From Mugil cephalus (lineage: Eukaryota; Chordata; Actinopteri; Mugiliformes; Mugilidae): a stretch of 64,000 bases of DNA. A program made the translations under genes and the position numbers. The DNA lies in NCBI RefSeq assembly GCF_022458985.1, contig NC_061781.1, positions 15,775,501 to 15,839,500 of the forward strand, in the 5' to 3' direction. Below, piece after piece: positions 40,101 through 53,200 of this stretch; the first letter of the stretch is position 1; each line of letters opens with the position of its first letter. The notes below the pieces were generated by a model that saw nothing but the letters and a program-made list of their open reading frames with translations, made no database searches and was not told the DNA's origin.

Positions 40101-41943
40101 AACTTTCAGTTACAATGAATCTAACCTGTATAAAACACCAGTAGCCCAGATATCTGAATTTCACCAAAAGACAGTTTGACCATCTAACTATTTGATTACT
40201 TTGGATCTTACATCAAACACTTTTCTCTCTGAATTCATAAACCATGTCAGTAAACCCCATTTAAACAGCCTGAATCCAGAAAGATGGGCTTCACAATGAA
40301 AATCTATGCTTTAATTTCTGATTAATATTAAAACGAGTATATTGGCTTCATTAGTAGATGAGTAATAATAACTAAAGTGAAAATGAAAAATAAATAATGA
40401 CAGCATATATATACACTGGAAATTCCTCCTGGGAAAATAGATGAAAGATATCGCAGACTGTGCCAAAGGGTGCAACGGTTATCACTACAGAAACTGTGAC
40501 TAATGGGAACCCAGCGATGCAGACAGATCAAAAGGTCAGAATTGTTCGTGTATATTGCTAGCTTCCACCATTAAATGTTTTTTTTTTTTTTTTTTTTCAA
40601 ATTAAATGTCTACTCTATTCAATCGGTGACGCTACATATTTCATGACACACCGCACGTTGAAAGGTCTGGAATCCAATGAAGGCTCAGATCAAAAAGCAG
40701 GTTACACACACCATCGACCACAGGCGGATATCTCGTGCAGATGAAATTTGCTTTTCCTTTCCTTTTTTTTTTTTTTTTGGCCGTGTCCTGACACCTTTAA
40801 CTACATCACAGAACACAAACAAGCCCATGCCACAGCACATAATCGACTCTCAGATGCTGCCTCGACTGCCAGGAAGGATTCTCTGAAATAGAAATCACGG
40901 ACAATAGAAAAGAAAATTTGATTCCAGTGTAAAATAAAACGCTGGATTATAGGCAGTGTCCAATTTTTTATTTTTGTTTTGTTTTGCGACTTAGGTTTAT
41001 GCCCTATAGAATAGCCCACATTACTCTCAACTAGAGCAGCTTAAAGGAACAGCACATCTGGAAAAGGGCAGATGTGGAATCCCTTAAGGTGAATCTGCCA
41101 ATTCACTGACAAGACGTCTATTCTACTTGATGTTTGACTGTTCACCTCAATCATACTTGAACGCTATGGAAAGGAGGGCTGCTATTCTGCTGCATTAGAT
41201 TTGTGTGATGGTCCTGGAAGACAAACCTCTGCAGCCAGGGGACTTGTTACCACGAACACGGACGTATTCATTAGGATGTGCATTTCATTTTACAATTAAA
41301 ATCTATTTTATTATCTGCTGCTCCCTGTAGCAGCATTTTGAGATTCGTTTTTCAATTATTGACTAAATTGGCAGGATACAGAATTGACAAAGTATCTTGG
41401 TGAGACAATAAAACCCTGAGGGGCTTATTGTTCTCAAGCTGCTCGTCTTTATTGGTGTGAATCTGACTTCGTGGGAGGGCACCTACTGCCGTGACATAAG
41501 ACATTTTGAGAAACAGCAGAGCTGGCTAGGCAAAAAGCATCATGTCCCCCGCCTTCCTGACCCCACCTGACACATTCAGTCCCAAGAGCACGTCTGCATC
41601 GCTATCATCTCTGACAGTGCAGCTTAAAGCAGGGGCTAAATTTAAGAGTACGTTACTGATGTCGTAGCAGCTACAGAAATACAAGAGATGTGACAAATTT
41701 AAGACCAAATCCGTCATCTTACTCTACGTTTCCTCGTTGTCACTGATGCATCGCTGCAAAGGTTTCGACACTGGCAGGGCCCGACATGCTTCAACAGTAT
41801 CTGCATCAGAAGAGCGCAGAGATCAATGTCCGAACCCGAGAACCTCCAGTCCCTCATCGCCTATCAAAAGACTGTCAGTCCAAAGAAGGTCAAGCCCCCG
41901 CAAAGCCTCATCCCACAGATGGGAAGACGGCAGCTGCCAGTGA
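37165..41943 (+). CDS. Candidate exons of an acidic, then Ser/Pro-rich protein (unknown)
   Basis: I do not recognise this protein. Exons 37165-37291, 37950-38087 and 38353-38386 link in phase: a glutamate/aspartate-rich part (SEEQGDANSS, DEDYSLEKESDEKDSK), then KSDLEISPDNEVLDLLSEE, then IGLLQTLSNIC. Acceptors (tttctcctcag, gctttcag) and the GTGAGT donor are good; the first exon's donor is weak. Near the end, 41530-41647 and 41762-41943 also link in phase and give SPAFLTPPDTFSPKSTS, then PSSPIKRLSVQRRSSPRK and a stop. The middle exons are not placed. The first exon's phase fits the FAM194 exon ending at 32675, so this may be the rest of that gene; it may equally be a separate gene. The strand is convergent with cog3. 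Confidence 0.35.
38745..39491. mobile_element. Non-autonomous hAT transposon with 8-bp target duplication
   Basis: The left end is cggggtgggcaactt and the right end is agttgcccttccctg, imperfect inverted copies of a CAGGGG-type hAT terminus. Both ends are flanked by the identical 8-mer atataaat (38737-38744 and 39492-39499), the hallmark length for hAT. The 747-base interior has no transposase frame. It sits within the candidate gene at 37-42 kb. Confidence 0.88.
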
Positions 41944-42057
41944 AACAGCAACGGTCTGCCAAGAAGACCCCTAAAGCTGAGGATGTCCTTGAATGGCAGG
42001 TTCTCATTTGTGTGGAGCGACTGCAGTGGATCCGTGGGTTTAAATTAGATCTTTAGA

Positions 42058-42063
42058 AATAAA
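42058..42063 (+). terminator. Candidate poly(A) signal of the 37-42 kb transcript
   Basis: AATAAA on the + strand, 115 bases after the stop codon at 41941-41943. It is the first sense signal downstream and supports the terminal exons proposed there. Confidence 0.45.
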
Positions 42064-42089
42064 ACCAAAAAGTCTTATCAACCATTTTC

Positions 42090-42990
42090 TTTTTAATCAG
42101 AATGTCCATAAATAATATACCTGTACACATCATTTTACATGGGACACACCAAAGCAAATGTTACAATGATAATGTCTTCTTTTGTTACTCTGTGACACAC
42201 CCAAGGATCATACACGGAGTCCCCCCCTACCCCCCCAAACCCCCCCACCCCTGCAATGGTCTAATATTTTTGCCAGAATATGTTTGTTTCAATCAACCTA
42301 GTTATAAAAGAAAAAAAGTATAAAACATAATCTCTTCTTTATACACATTTGCAACGGAAAAACATTAGCAAAGAGGATGGATTTTGGAGAAAAAAAACAA
42401 AACATCTGTGTGGATTTTTTATGATTAGAAGGGAAAGCCTGTGGGACCTGAGACACCCTTAGCACAAGTCATTATTGGGCTTTAATGAGCGCGTTACAAA
42501 GACATTTTAAAATCGAGGAATAAAACATTTTGCAGCATTTTTTCTCTCGTCACCCTTCCAAACCAATCAGGGGAATCTAGGCAATGCAAGTACTTTTACT
42601 GCCCATTAGCTACCTGGCTGATGAGGAACAACCATTTAGTGCCTCTTTTCGTGCACCTGAAGTGTGCTTGTCTGAGCCCCACCACCCCCAAGCCACAAAT
42701 TCCTTTTACTCGCAAAAAAAAAAGAAAGAAAAGAAACTGTTGGTATTAATAGAGATGCCAACTGTGACCACAAATCCACCCTTGTCAAAAAAAATGGAAT
42801 TCTCCTACACGAGAGCAACCCTCACCATACCACCGCTTAAAATTTAGTCAAACAAAATGATCAAATCAGTACCCCCCGAAGAAGTTACTCTCCATCTCCC
42901 ATTTCTGTTATAGACTTCATTCACTGAACAGCTGAACTTCTTCATACTTGTAGCCACTTGAGCCTCCGTTGAAAAATCTTTGGCCTCGTG
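42090..42990. other. Spacer between two convergent genes
   Basis: Between the + strand poly(A) signal and the cog3 3' end. It contains a C-rich run near 42221-42250 and A-rich runs. No exon was found. Confidence 0.5.
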
Positions 42991-42998
42991 CAGGATTT

Positions 42999-43004
42999 TT
43001 TATT
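42999..43004 (-). terminator. cog3: Candidate poly(A) signal of cog3
   Basis: AATAAA on the minus strand, about 155 bases after the cog3 stop codon at 43157-43159. Confidence 0.45.
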
Positions 43005-43156
43005 TTGCCTTCAGTTCAGAGTTCCTGGTCCAGCATGTAGCTCAGGTGCGTTCTCTTAGTCTGGTCATCTTGCTTACTCAACGTCACGGCTCCTGGTCAC
43101 GGCTGGAGTTGCAGCATCGCACTTCTATCCCGAGGGCGTTCCCCAGAAGCGAAACA

Positions 43157-46100
43157 TTACTTATTCACAGACAGCAGCAGGTTAATCTGAAAGAGAGCCG
43201 TGAAAAATGATGAGTGCTTTTTGTACCTTGGCTGATATATGTTATTTAATGTTTATTCAGAGTCGCTCTCAGCAGTTTTGGGCGCTACAGGACTATTATT
43301 AAAATTATGGCGGGTCCCTTTGGGCTCTCGGCTCGGTACCTGCTCCATAGACGGACACGCGATGATTTGAAGGTCTTCTCCGCTGTACTCCTCCTGAAGC
43401 AAGGCGTGCAGTCTTTGGAATATCTGCTGGATGTTATTCTGTTGGAAAGAAAAAAAAAAAGCCATCCTATTACCGAGCGCTGGAAGGAAATTAATACTGC
43501 ATTTCCATCTGGCCTATGTCCCCCCACTATCTTGTTTCCATGTCAACCACAAAATTTTGTTTCTCTCTCTCATTCAGCCTCACCTGGGACCTTGATGAAT
43601 AGTACACAGGCAGCACAAAGATTTCTCTATTAGAGTTCAATCACGCTGACAATTTACAACTAAAGGCACAATCTCCGAGCCAAATTTAAACAAAGGCAGC
43701 CACGGAGCGGATTTCAGATGCGGGTCTGAAATCTCCCCAGAATTCACAGGCCAACCTTTTTACTACGGCATCCAACGTTCGCTAACTAACAAATTTGCGC
43801 CAAAGATGAGCTCTGACACCGCGAGAAGTTTGTTTACATGGTGGCATAACCAGAAACCTCAGTGCAATGACGGTAATAGCGGGCGTACGGTGCAGAGAAG
43901 ATAAATGAAAAGGCTGTGATTTTAGATCTTCAGAGATATATGCGAATAACCTTTAAATTAGATCATTTGAAAAGAAACGGCAACTGGACCTTGGTGTGCG
44001 ACAACACGCTGTCCGTGCCTTGTAAATACTCTCTGAAAGGATTATTAGTTTCTTTGGAGGTTTAACAATGACTTAAACAGAAAGTGAATCACGTGGTATA
44101 TGCTATGGCCTAGCTTTTCTGCCACCCACCCGGACAGGCTTGAAAAGGATGAACTCTGTGTCTCTGTTGGCTAGGTACAAGGACATGCTCTGTAAAGTGC
44201 CTGGCAGCTTGCTCTTCATCACCCGGTAGGTAGCCATCACTATATCGTTGATCTTTGCTGAAAAGAGGGGAAAAAAGCATTACGAAAAAAAACAACAACA
44301 ACAACAAAAAAGCATTGACGTGCCCTCTAGCTTCTGCTACACGGGTTTTTGATGAATTACACTATGATGCTTGTGGCGTTTCCTGAGACAAATCTTACCT
44401 GGCTGGGCCCAAGGTTGTTGAGACAGACTGTATGTCGGACCACCTTGGATAGCCATCGTTTTAAGAGCTGCAACCTGAATCCAGACAAACCAGAACATTC
44501 CACTTTGAAAAAGATACGGTATGGGATGCAATAAAAAAAAAAGAAGCACAAGATACTGTGTTTCACTTCAGCAAATTCAACTTTGTGTAGAATTAGAGGA
44601 GCGTTTACATAAGTAGCGTGGTGGGTAGAAAAGAGCAAAGACTGGCAAAACTAATAACCAGCAGCAGAATTACACGTCTTCAAAGGAAAACAACCTTTTT
44701 AATTCCACCTGTCAGTTACAATCAGTGATCAGTGAATAAGCAAATTATATTTTTTTTAAAAGGGTTTTTAAAAGGTAAACGCAGAAAAAAAAACGAAGGT
44801 CAAGAAGAAGCGCCACTGCCTGAGGCTAAGTCTGCCTCCGCTCTTAACGGTTACCTTGGTGAGAAACTCCTCAAGGTTCCCCACAAAGATCTGAGTCTGC
44901 TGCTGGATAAACTGTTCACAGCTGAACTTCAGGTGCCGGTCCACATCCTTCTTTGAGTCAATGTAGTGCTCCTTTATCTCCGGCGTTCCCTGGGGGCCAC
45001 AGAGGGAAAAAAAGGTTTTGGCGCTAGGAAGTGCTTTCCCTTAGGCTGGGAGCTATCAAAGTACATAAAATGTATGGTATGTTTAGTTTAAAGGAAAAGG
45101 TAAAGAGAAAAACGCTACCTCCAACAGGAATTCAAGTATGGCGTTGTGACTGTTAAATCTGAAGAATTTGGGGACAGCCTTAGGGTTGAGGATTTTGAAG
45201 GCAGCATCTTAACACAAAGCAGAGAGGAGATTAAATCGGGGCTGGTGTAGAATGAGAGTGCCCTCTAGTGCTGCAAAGCTCAACATGTCCTTGACTGGGA
45301 CGAGGGCGATGGGAGGAGTGACTCTGCCCTGTGAGCCATCGGTTAATGTACATTATGGTGTTGGATTACAATTTCCACATTAATTGTTGCCACCGGTGCA
45401 TGTGATAGGCACAAGTTGCTTAATGAGCATGAAAATGTAATGAGTGGCTTTATGAAGCTGAACGCCAGTGTTCCCTCCACCTTTAATTATCTTACCTCGT
45501 GTTTTTTTCAGGTCCAGTGAGATTTCCTTGATGGCAAAATCAGTGTGAAATGGGGCAATCTGTTCACGCATTATCAGCAGGTGCTTGATCAGGAAAAGTT
45601 GCCCATCTATTTGCGTCTACGGAAAGTGAAAGCACACTGTTAAATCCACTCTGCACGCTGCCAAGCCAAAAGGGCATCTGCTGAGTAGCCAAACTATAGA
45701 GAACAAAAAAGCACGGGCTCTGTGACGATAAGGAAACGCGTCTAATTAATAACTGCTGGTTAACCGTGGCCGGAAACGTGGGACGTGTTACTGTGACAAA
45801 TAAGGCAGCCGAAATCCTTTATTGCTCAGCTAGCAGCTAAAAACATTGGAAAAAGATGTCGTCATCAACACGGGAGGTGGCCGCACATCCTCGGAGATTG
45901 ATGCTGCTGCTGCTTTAATTTGAAGTGTTAGGCTCAGGCGGGCCAGTTAGCACAGATATTGACAGCGAATCTGAAGGTGAGAGAAGCCCGTAAATAAAGA
46001 ATGGTCGGCTGAACACTCTGCGGAGAGTAATAAAGCATGCATTAAAATAAATTTTAAACGACATCCCTGTTGCTTTAGTTACGGATCTTGTAGCCTGAAT

Positions 46101-47251
46101 GATGTTTTTTTTTTTTTTTTTTTTTCCAAAGAGGGAACATATCTTGTTTACGACCTAAAAAGGGCGCTTTTCTGGCTATTTTGTCTGTAGAATAGTCTGT
46201 AGAAAGACACAGCCATAGTCTTTACTTAACCAAGAGTGCCAACCTTGTTTTTAAGGATGATATCAGACGCTTTAAGCAACGACTGGATGCAGGCAGATAA
46301 GGCTTCTTGAGATAAACCCTGGAAGACCGCTCTCTGGAAAAAGACCAAAAAAATAAGAAAACACATGAATAATAAATGCAAAACTTCGTCCTCCGCGTCT
46401 ACATGCGCGCACTATAAATTATCAGCCAATAAAAACGGTAAACTCACATCTATGCACCTGTAGAGCTTGGACAGACAAACAAGTGTTCGCCTGACAGTGG
46501 GGTACCACATGCCGTGCAGATCGGCAGGAGACACAGACGTTTGCAGACGAGACGCTTCCAAGCCGCCTGCATTCGTCGCACAAAGGAGAAGAAGAAGCCA
46601 TCAGGCAAATGACAATAACACCAAACACAAAAAAGCAACTGTCAAAATGCGGAAACACAAACCGGCATTACTGTTTCTTCTACCGTCTGGATCCTCAAGC
46701 TCTACATCAGAAAACACGGAGCCTTGTGACGCCTGCTTCATCTGCTCTTCCTTCAAGCTCTGAGCGATTTTCTATTGATAACAAGAAAAGTAAAAGAGTT
46801 GGCAGGAGGAAAAGACAATATTAAGGTTCTGGGAAGTCGTGTTTTTTTTTTCCCATTATGGCTTCAACAGGTTTGCAAACTTATAAAACAAGTTTGTTTA
46901 CTGCAAGACAGTCAGATCTGAAGAAATATCAAGAGCATCAAGGAGACTAAGATTAGGAAAATAGATGCAACACATTGGAAAAACTGTTAAATATAGGTTA
47001 AGACTCAAAAGCGTATTTAACAACATATGCAGATATTCACAAGACCAAAGAGCTTCCACAGCCGTAAATTAGCATAATTCAGCTTAAAACATAACAACTT
47101 TTTATGGAGCTGCGAGAAGAAAGTGTTAGATGTTGAAAAGATGGCTTTTTTTCCTCCGCTACAGAAGAACCCTACAAGTCTTTGAAAGCTTAACATAAAA
47201 TAAAATGAAAAGGAAAAAAAGTCAAGCGAGGCAGACAAAGACACACACACA

Positions 47252-47291
<40 letters not shown>

Positions 47292-50200
47292 GAAATGCCA
47301 GAGAATGTGCCTGTTTTATCAGGGTGATTTGGAGAATGTAGTGTATGTGCAACACATTTAATGTTAGTGAAGACGAGACCCTGGAATATTCAACGAGACA
47401 TGCAGACGTTCAGTAGAGCAAAAACCTCCTGAGGATTAAATTCACACCTAAACGTTGAGCGTTTTCAAGGACCTACAGAGTGTTTGAAATCCTCTGGCTC
47501 AAAATACTGTGAAGTATCTGATGGCCACTTTAACATCTATTTATGATATTTTACCGATTAACCAATGCAATAAACAACAGCTAATAAGATATATCCAGGT
47601 TATATCCAGGGTGTAAGTATAAAATATAACTATGACACAAAGCACAGCATTTGTAGCTTTGCTGTGCGGTGGCAATATCTAAAAATAAATAAATAAAAGT
47701 CTATATACCTGTCAGCGCATATGACTTACCTCCATCATCTCCAGTTTTTCAGGGTAGGCCAGATCTCCCGGAGCTGGGTTGTAACCTATGATATCAGTCT
47801 GGATGTATATGTGAGTCCTGTAGACCAGCCTCTCCTGAACATCCTCCAGCATCTGCTTCACTAATACATCAAAGGCCCCCAGCTGTGCAGCTACATAAAA
47901 GCATACAGAGGTCGGTTTGCAGTTCAGCCAATAGCTTGTGGCGAATACATTCAGCATATAGGCCCTTCGGTCCTTTAGGGCCGTGACTATACACTTGTAT
48001 ATTCTGCACGTGACGTGCAGGTGTAGAACATGATGGGGAAATCAAGGGATTCGCTACCATGAATATAACCTTGACCTCAATCTTTTCAGAAACAAATATT
48101 GAGTTGCCTTTCTTTTTTCTAAAGTTTCATTGGAGGTTGTCGTGCTGTCCTTGCACTACGAATGGGAAATCAACAGAAGACATGTCCCATTTTAAATGGA
48201 ATGTGTGTGTTGTATTTTATGGCCACAAACGCAATCACACTTTTTCAGCGCCCGCCGTCAAAATTCAACCATTCCGTCCACTTCACCTGATGGTTTGTAA
48301 ACACAAGGCAACCTAACAGTGGCAATGTAGACGGCCATGCTTGTGCACTTTACAACTTTGTTGCTTTTAGGGTGAACATAAGATAATTGTAACATACATA
48401 AGTAGTGATATTGGATGAACTTAACTCATACAGAGGATATAAAAAGCCTAACCCTGGCAAATGCCATCTTTTTGTGATGTAAAAAAAATAAGCCAATACC
48501 CAAATCAATAATTTCAGACCTTTTTCCACCTTTAATGTGACGGATGTCATTAATGCGACCTGTACAAGTCAATTGAACCAATCACATGCAGACTCATGTT
48601 AGGAGCCTGTACACACCTTCCATTATTCAAAGTGCTTCTGGTTAACCCGAATAAAGTTCAGTTGTTCTAGAAGACTTTTTCTGACATTTTTTTAGTCACA
48701 TCTTACAGCAAAAGCCACGATCCACAGAGACCTTCCAAAGCATCAAAAGGATCTCATAGTTAAAAGGTATCAGTCAGGAGAAGGGTAACGAATAATTTCC
48801 AAGGCATTAGATACACCATGGATCACAGTAAAGACAGTCATCATCAAGTGGAGAAAATAGGGCACAACACTGTCACCGAGAACTGGATGTCCCTCCAAAA
48901 CAAATGAAAATACCAGAAGAAAACTCGTTAGGGAGGCTACTAAGAGGCCTACAGCAACATTAAAGAAGCTGCAGGAATTTCTTGGCAAGTACTGGCTCAA
49001 GGGGTTGAGTTTTACATGTGACAACAATCTCCCTTCATATGTCTGGGCTTTGGGGTAGGGTGGCAAGACAGATGTGTTTTCTTACAAAGAAAAACATCAA
49101 AGCCCAGCTAAATTTTGTAAAAACACATCTGAAGTCTTGAAGCATGGTGGAGGTTCAACTTTTTAGCCACAATTCCAAGTATATACCAACACTGCAAATC
49201 ACAAAAAGAGCACCATACAATACACAGGGAAGCATGGCAGTGGCAGCATCATGCTTTGGGGACATTTTTCTTCATCAGGAACTGGGGCCTTAGTCAAGTC
49301 GGAGGAGGGTATTAGGAATAGTTCCAAATGCCAGCACATGTTAGCACAAAACCTTCAGGGTTCTGCTAGAAAGCTGAAGATGAAGAGGAACATCATCATT
49401 CAGCACGACAACAACCCAGCAAAAGAACGACTTCACCAGAAGAAGATTAAAGTTTTGACCCAGCCAGGGCCTAGACCTGAATCCTATTGAAAATCTGTGG
49501 AATGATCCGAAGAGGGCTGTGCATAGTTGATGCCCAGTTGATGCCATCACAATCTGTGAGATTTGGACCATTTTGGCAAAGAAGAAAGGGCAAATATTGC
49601 AAGTCAATATATGTCATGTTGATAGACTCCTATCCAAAAAGACTGAGTGCTGTAAAAAAATATTCCAAAGGTGTTTCAACAAAAGATTAGCTTAAAGGGG
49701 TGCACATTTATGAAACCACCTTATTTTAGTTTTTTACTCTTACCACTCTCCCCCTAAATTATTCGATTTGTACAGGATATAGGTCACACTGAAGGTGGAA
49801 AAAGTTCTGAAATAATTGATTTTTTTTTTTTTAACATCACAAAAACCTGGCATTTAACAGGTGTGTGTAGACATTTTATTTATTATAACATTACGAACAC
49901 TGACAAGAGAAGTAAATAGCATTGATCATCTTGAGACAACACAGTGTTCTGCTGAGAAACTTTTTGTGTAGATGTTACTAAGGTCAGACCAGGCACCCCC
50001 ACTCCACAGCAATGACACACCTTGATGGCAGCAGCCATCCCCAGCAGGCTGCAGCCTGACACAAGCACACACAAACAGCTTAGGAAAAAGTCAAGGGGTT
50101 GATGCACCTCCCCTCAACTGATAGGACCCAAAGGACCACGACATCCTGTTTCCAAAAACCACAGGACACCCTGAGAAGGTCCATGTCCACTCTCTGATGA

Positions 50201-53200
50201 GTCACAACAGTTTTGGAGGCACAAGGGAGACCTACACGATATTAGGAAGGTGGTCCTAATGTTATGCCTGATTGGTGCACATTTACTTGATACATGAGAA
50301 CATGAGAACCCAGATCTGGAATGATTCTTGACTTTTGACCATTAGTCCACATTTTCTGCTTATGACTGATAACTCAATTCTAACCACACACATAACATAG
50401 GAGAAGCTCTGTTGAGAATGAGAACCTCTGACCTACCGTTGTTTTGAACATGGTCCTCCAGCATCTCATTCTTGAGGATGCTGCAGAGCTCGGACAGGGT
50501 CTCCAGGTGGATGATGTGGATGATCAGAGGCCGGAGGACATCATACAGTGACAGACACAACTTCTCTAGCAGCTCGCTGCGTTGAAATAAAAATGATTTC
50601 AGTGCTTTATGCAGCTGAGACAAGTCTAAAAAATCTCTTTAAATAGTATTCAAATTAATGAATAAAGGAAAGAAGCAAATAAAACCAAAAATAAATAGCT
50701 CTTAATTGGTCATACTGCCATCCATAGTGTGAGAATTGGTATTTCAAACACGAAACATCACAAGAAAAAAAAAAAATGTCTGTTGTGTATTTTAAAATGT
50801 CACGTCCTTAACAAGGATAGTGTGCTTATATAAGTGCAGCGAGATGACGGCTCGCTGTGTGTTCAAAGATCATGTTACCAGCTACTCACTCTAGTTTAGT
50901 TGTAGGTTTGGAGAAGAACTCGTTGTACAACTGGTGTTCATCCTGACACACGTGAACCATGAAGGCACAACCACTGCGAACCTGTGACAAATACACACAA
51001 AGATGCTGCAGAGTCAGCGCATACTTCTCCAAGATAAATGATGAAGACACCTATTACAGCAATCATTAAAGAGGTGCAAAGCCTTTGATTAAAAGAAGGA
51101 TCTGAACAGGTGTCATTAAGTTTCACTGCACAACATTCTGACCTTTAATTACAGCTTCGCCCGTCAAGCCAATTAGAGTGAAGCATGAAATGCCACAAGC
51201 TCATCAAGATATTGTATTGATGCAAAAGCTGGAATAGGTTTCTCTGAAACATCACATTAAAATGAAATATAATATTCTACCATTAATTATCGTGCCACCC
51301 TTGAGGTGTATTAGATTTTCAAAAAGCAGACGAGTGAAATAACTCACAGTTTTATAGATGACTGAAAGTAACAGCACCCAGTCTCTGCACAGCAATTCAA
51401 TTGTGAAAAGGAAAAAAAAAAAAAAAAAAAGGGAGAAATCGCCTGCTGTACACAATCTCAGCTTGTGCTCATTTATCATGTGCACAGCTTTGTGTCTCTA
51501 CCAAACACTGCAGCAAAATGCCCCAGAGGGCCCACGCTGTCCATTCTCTGCAAGCTCAAATGTCACCTTACTCTATTCTAAAGGGCAGTCGCGGCTTTGA
51601 ACTAGTCATGCCTTACCAGGGCGCAGTGGTCTTTGCTGTTTTGGTTGGTCAGGTCAGTAATGGTGGATGTAATGCAGGGACTGAGGAGTTGCTCTCGCTG
51701 GTCAAGGTAGCACTGATGGACTTCATCTAAGAGCTGATGGTATCTGCTCAATATAAAGAGAGACTCATTTAACACAAGAGCTGCGGGAAAATCTATTGAT
51801 AGAACAGGCGCTATGCTGCTGCTGCTTTGTTGTGGGAAAAAAACCCAAAACACTCACTCTGGAATCTTCACCGCTCGCTGTTCAATCTGTTCAATCAGCG
51901 ACTAAAGGGGGAAAAAATGTCGGTAATAAAACCAACTAAATTATAGCTGCAGAATTATTAGTTGCACAATTTTTTTACTCACTCTAACTTTAGGTGCAGC
52001 TGCTCTAAACTTAACATAGTAAAGTGTAAAGGCGTTGTCTGCGTTAGTCAAACCCATTGGATCCTGGAGGAGACAAAACGAAATAAAACCAAAAATTATT
52101 ATTTGGCCTTGCACCATACAGTATGTTTCTACTCATAGTTTTTTTTCTTAGAAGGGGACATTTGACTTGATCTTCTTACCCTTTTTGTTAACTGGCTGGT
52201 GAGATTCTGCATAGTGTTTACAATATGGATCTTCATGAAGTGCATAGCTTTAGAGAGGCATTGTTTAAACTTGGTCAAATAAACCGGATAGTCCTTGAAA
52301 TTGGGCTGTAATCAATAGAAATTGCCAAGTGTTAGACAGCTTGAAAAGACACACATGGGTTGTATTAAAAGAAAAGCACAATTCTGCAGTAACTACAGGT
52401 CACTGACCTGGTTTGACTATTAAAATAAAAACATATGCAAATTGGGGAAAATATGAATCAACTACACAGAAAGGCATTAACCATTTTTACTGCAAACACA
52501 TCTCACTACAGAGTTCTCTGCCTTTATTCATTATTTATTATTTATATTTATTAAAAGACCTACATGGCCAATATTTAAATAAAAGCTCAAACTACTTACA
52601 TGTGAAGAAACATATTCAATGCAGTCATCCAGTTTGGACAGCATTGGTATAAAGCCTTCACTATTTACAGACAAGGTTGGTGAGTTCAGTTTCTGCAAAG
52701 AAAAAGCCAGGTTTGAAGCAATTCTACACACACAAACACATCTATTGATCTCTGTAATCAAAACATACACTATATGGGCAGAAGTATTTGCTCACCTGAT
52801 TTTACACACATAGTGACATCCCATTGTTAATTCATAGGGTTTAATATGACGTCTGCTCACCCCTTGCAACTACAACAACTTCAACTCTTCTGGTATGTTG
52901 TGTATTTATGGGAATTTTTGACCATTCTTCCAGAAGCGCAATTGTGATTTCAGACACTTATTTTGCAACAAGAAGGCCTGACTTGCAGTCTTTGCTCTAA
53001 TTCGTCAGAAAAGTATTCTACCAGGTTGAGGTTAGGACTCTGTGCAGGCCAGCCAAGTTCCTCCACACCAAACTCACCCATCCATGTCTTTATGGACTGG
53101 TGTACAGTCATGGTGGAACAGAAAGGGGCCATCTCCAAACTGTTCCTACAAAGTTGGGAGTACGGAATTGTCCAAAATCTCTTGGTATGCTGAAGCATTC

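Noticed and set aside
39967-40179. Open frame with SASTMIASASSSRIS as an exon of the 37-42 kb gene
   Set aside because: A candidate acceptor exists, but its phase does not link to the neighbouring exons I trust, so it was left out of the call.
43253-43340. Longer cog3 C-terminus VPSREP...ESDSE as the main product
   Set aside because: A donor follows PSMEQ and a downstream 9-codon exon matches the known COG3 end, so the longer tail is more likely read-through into the intron.
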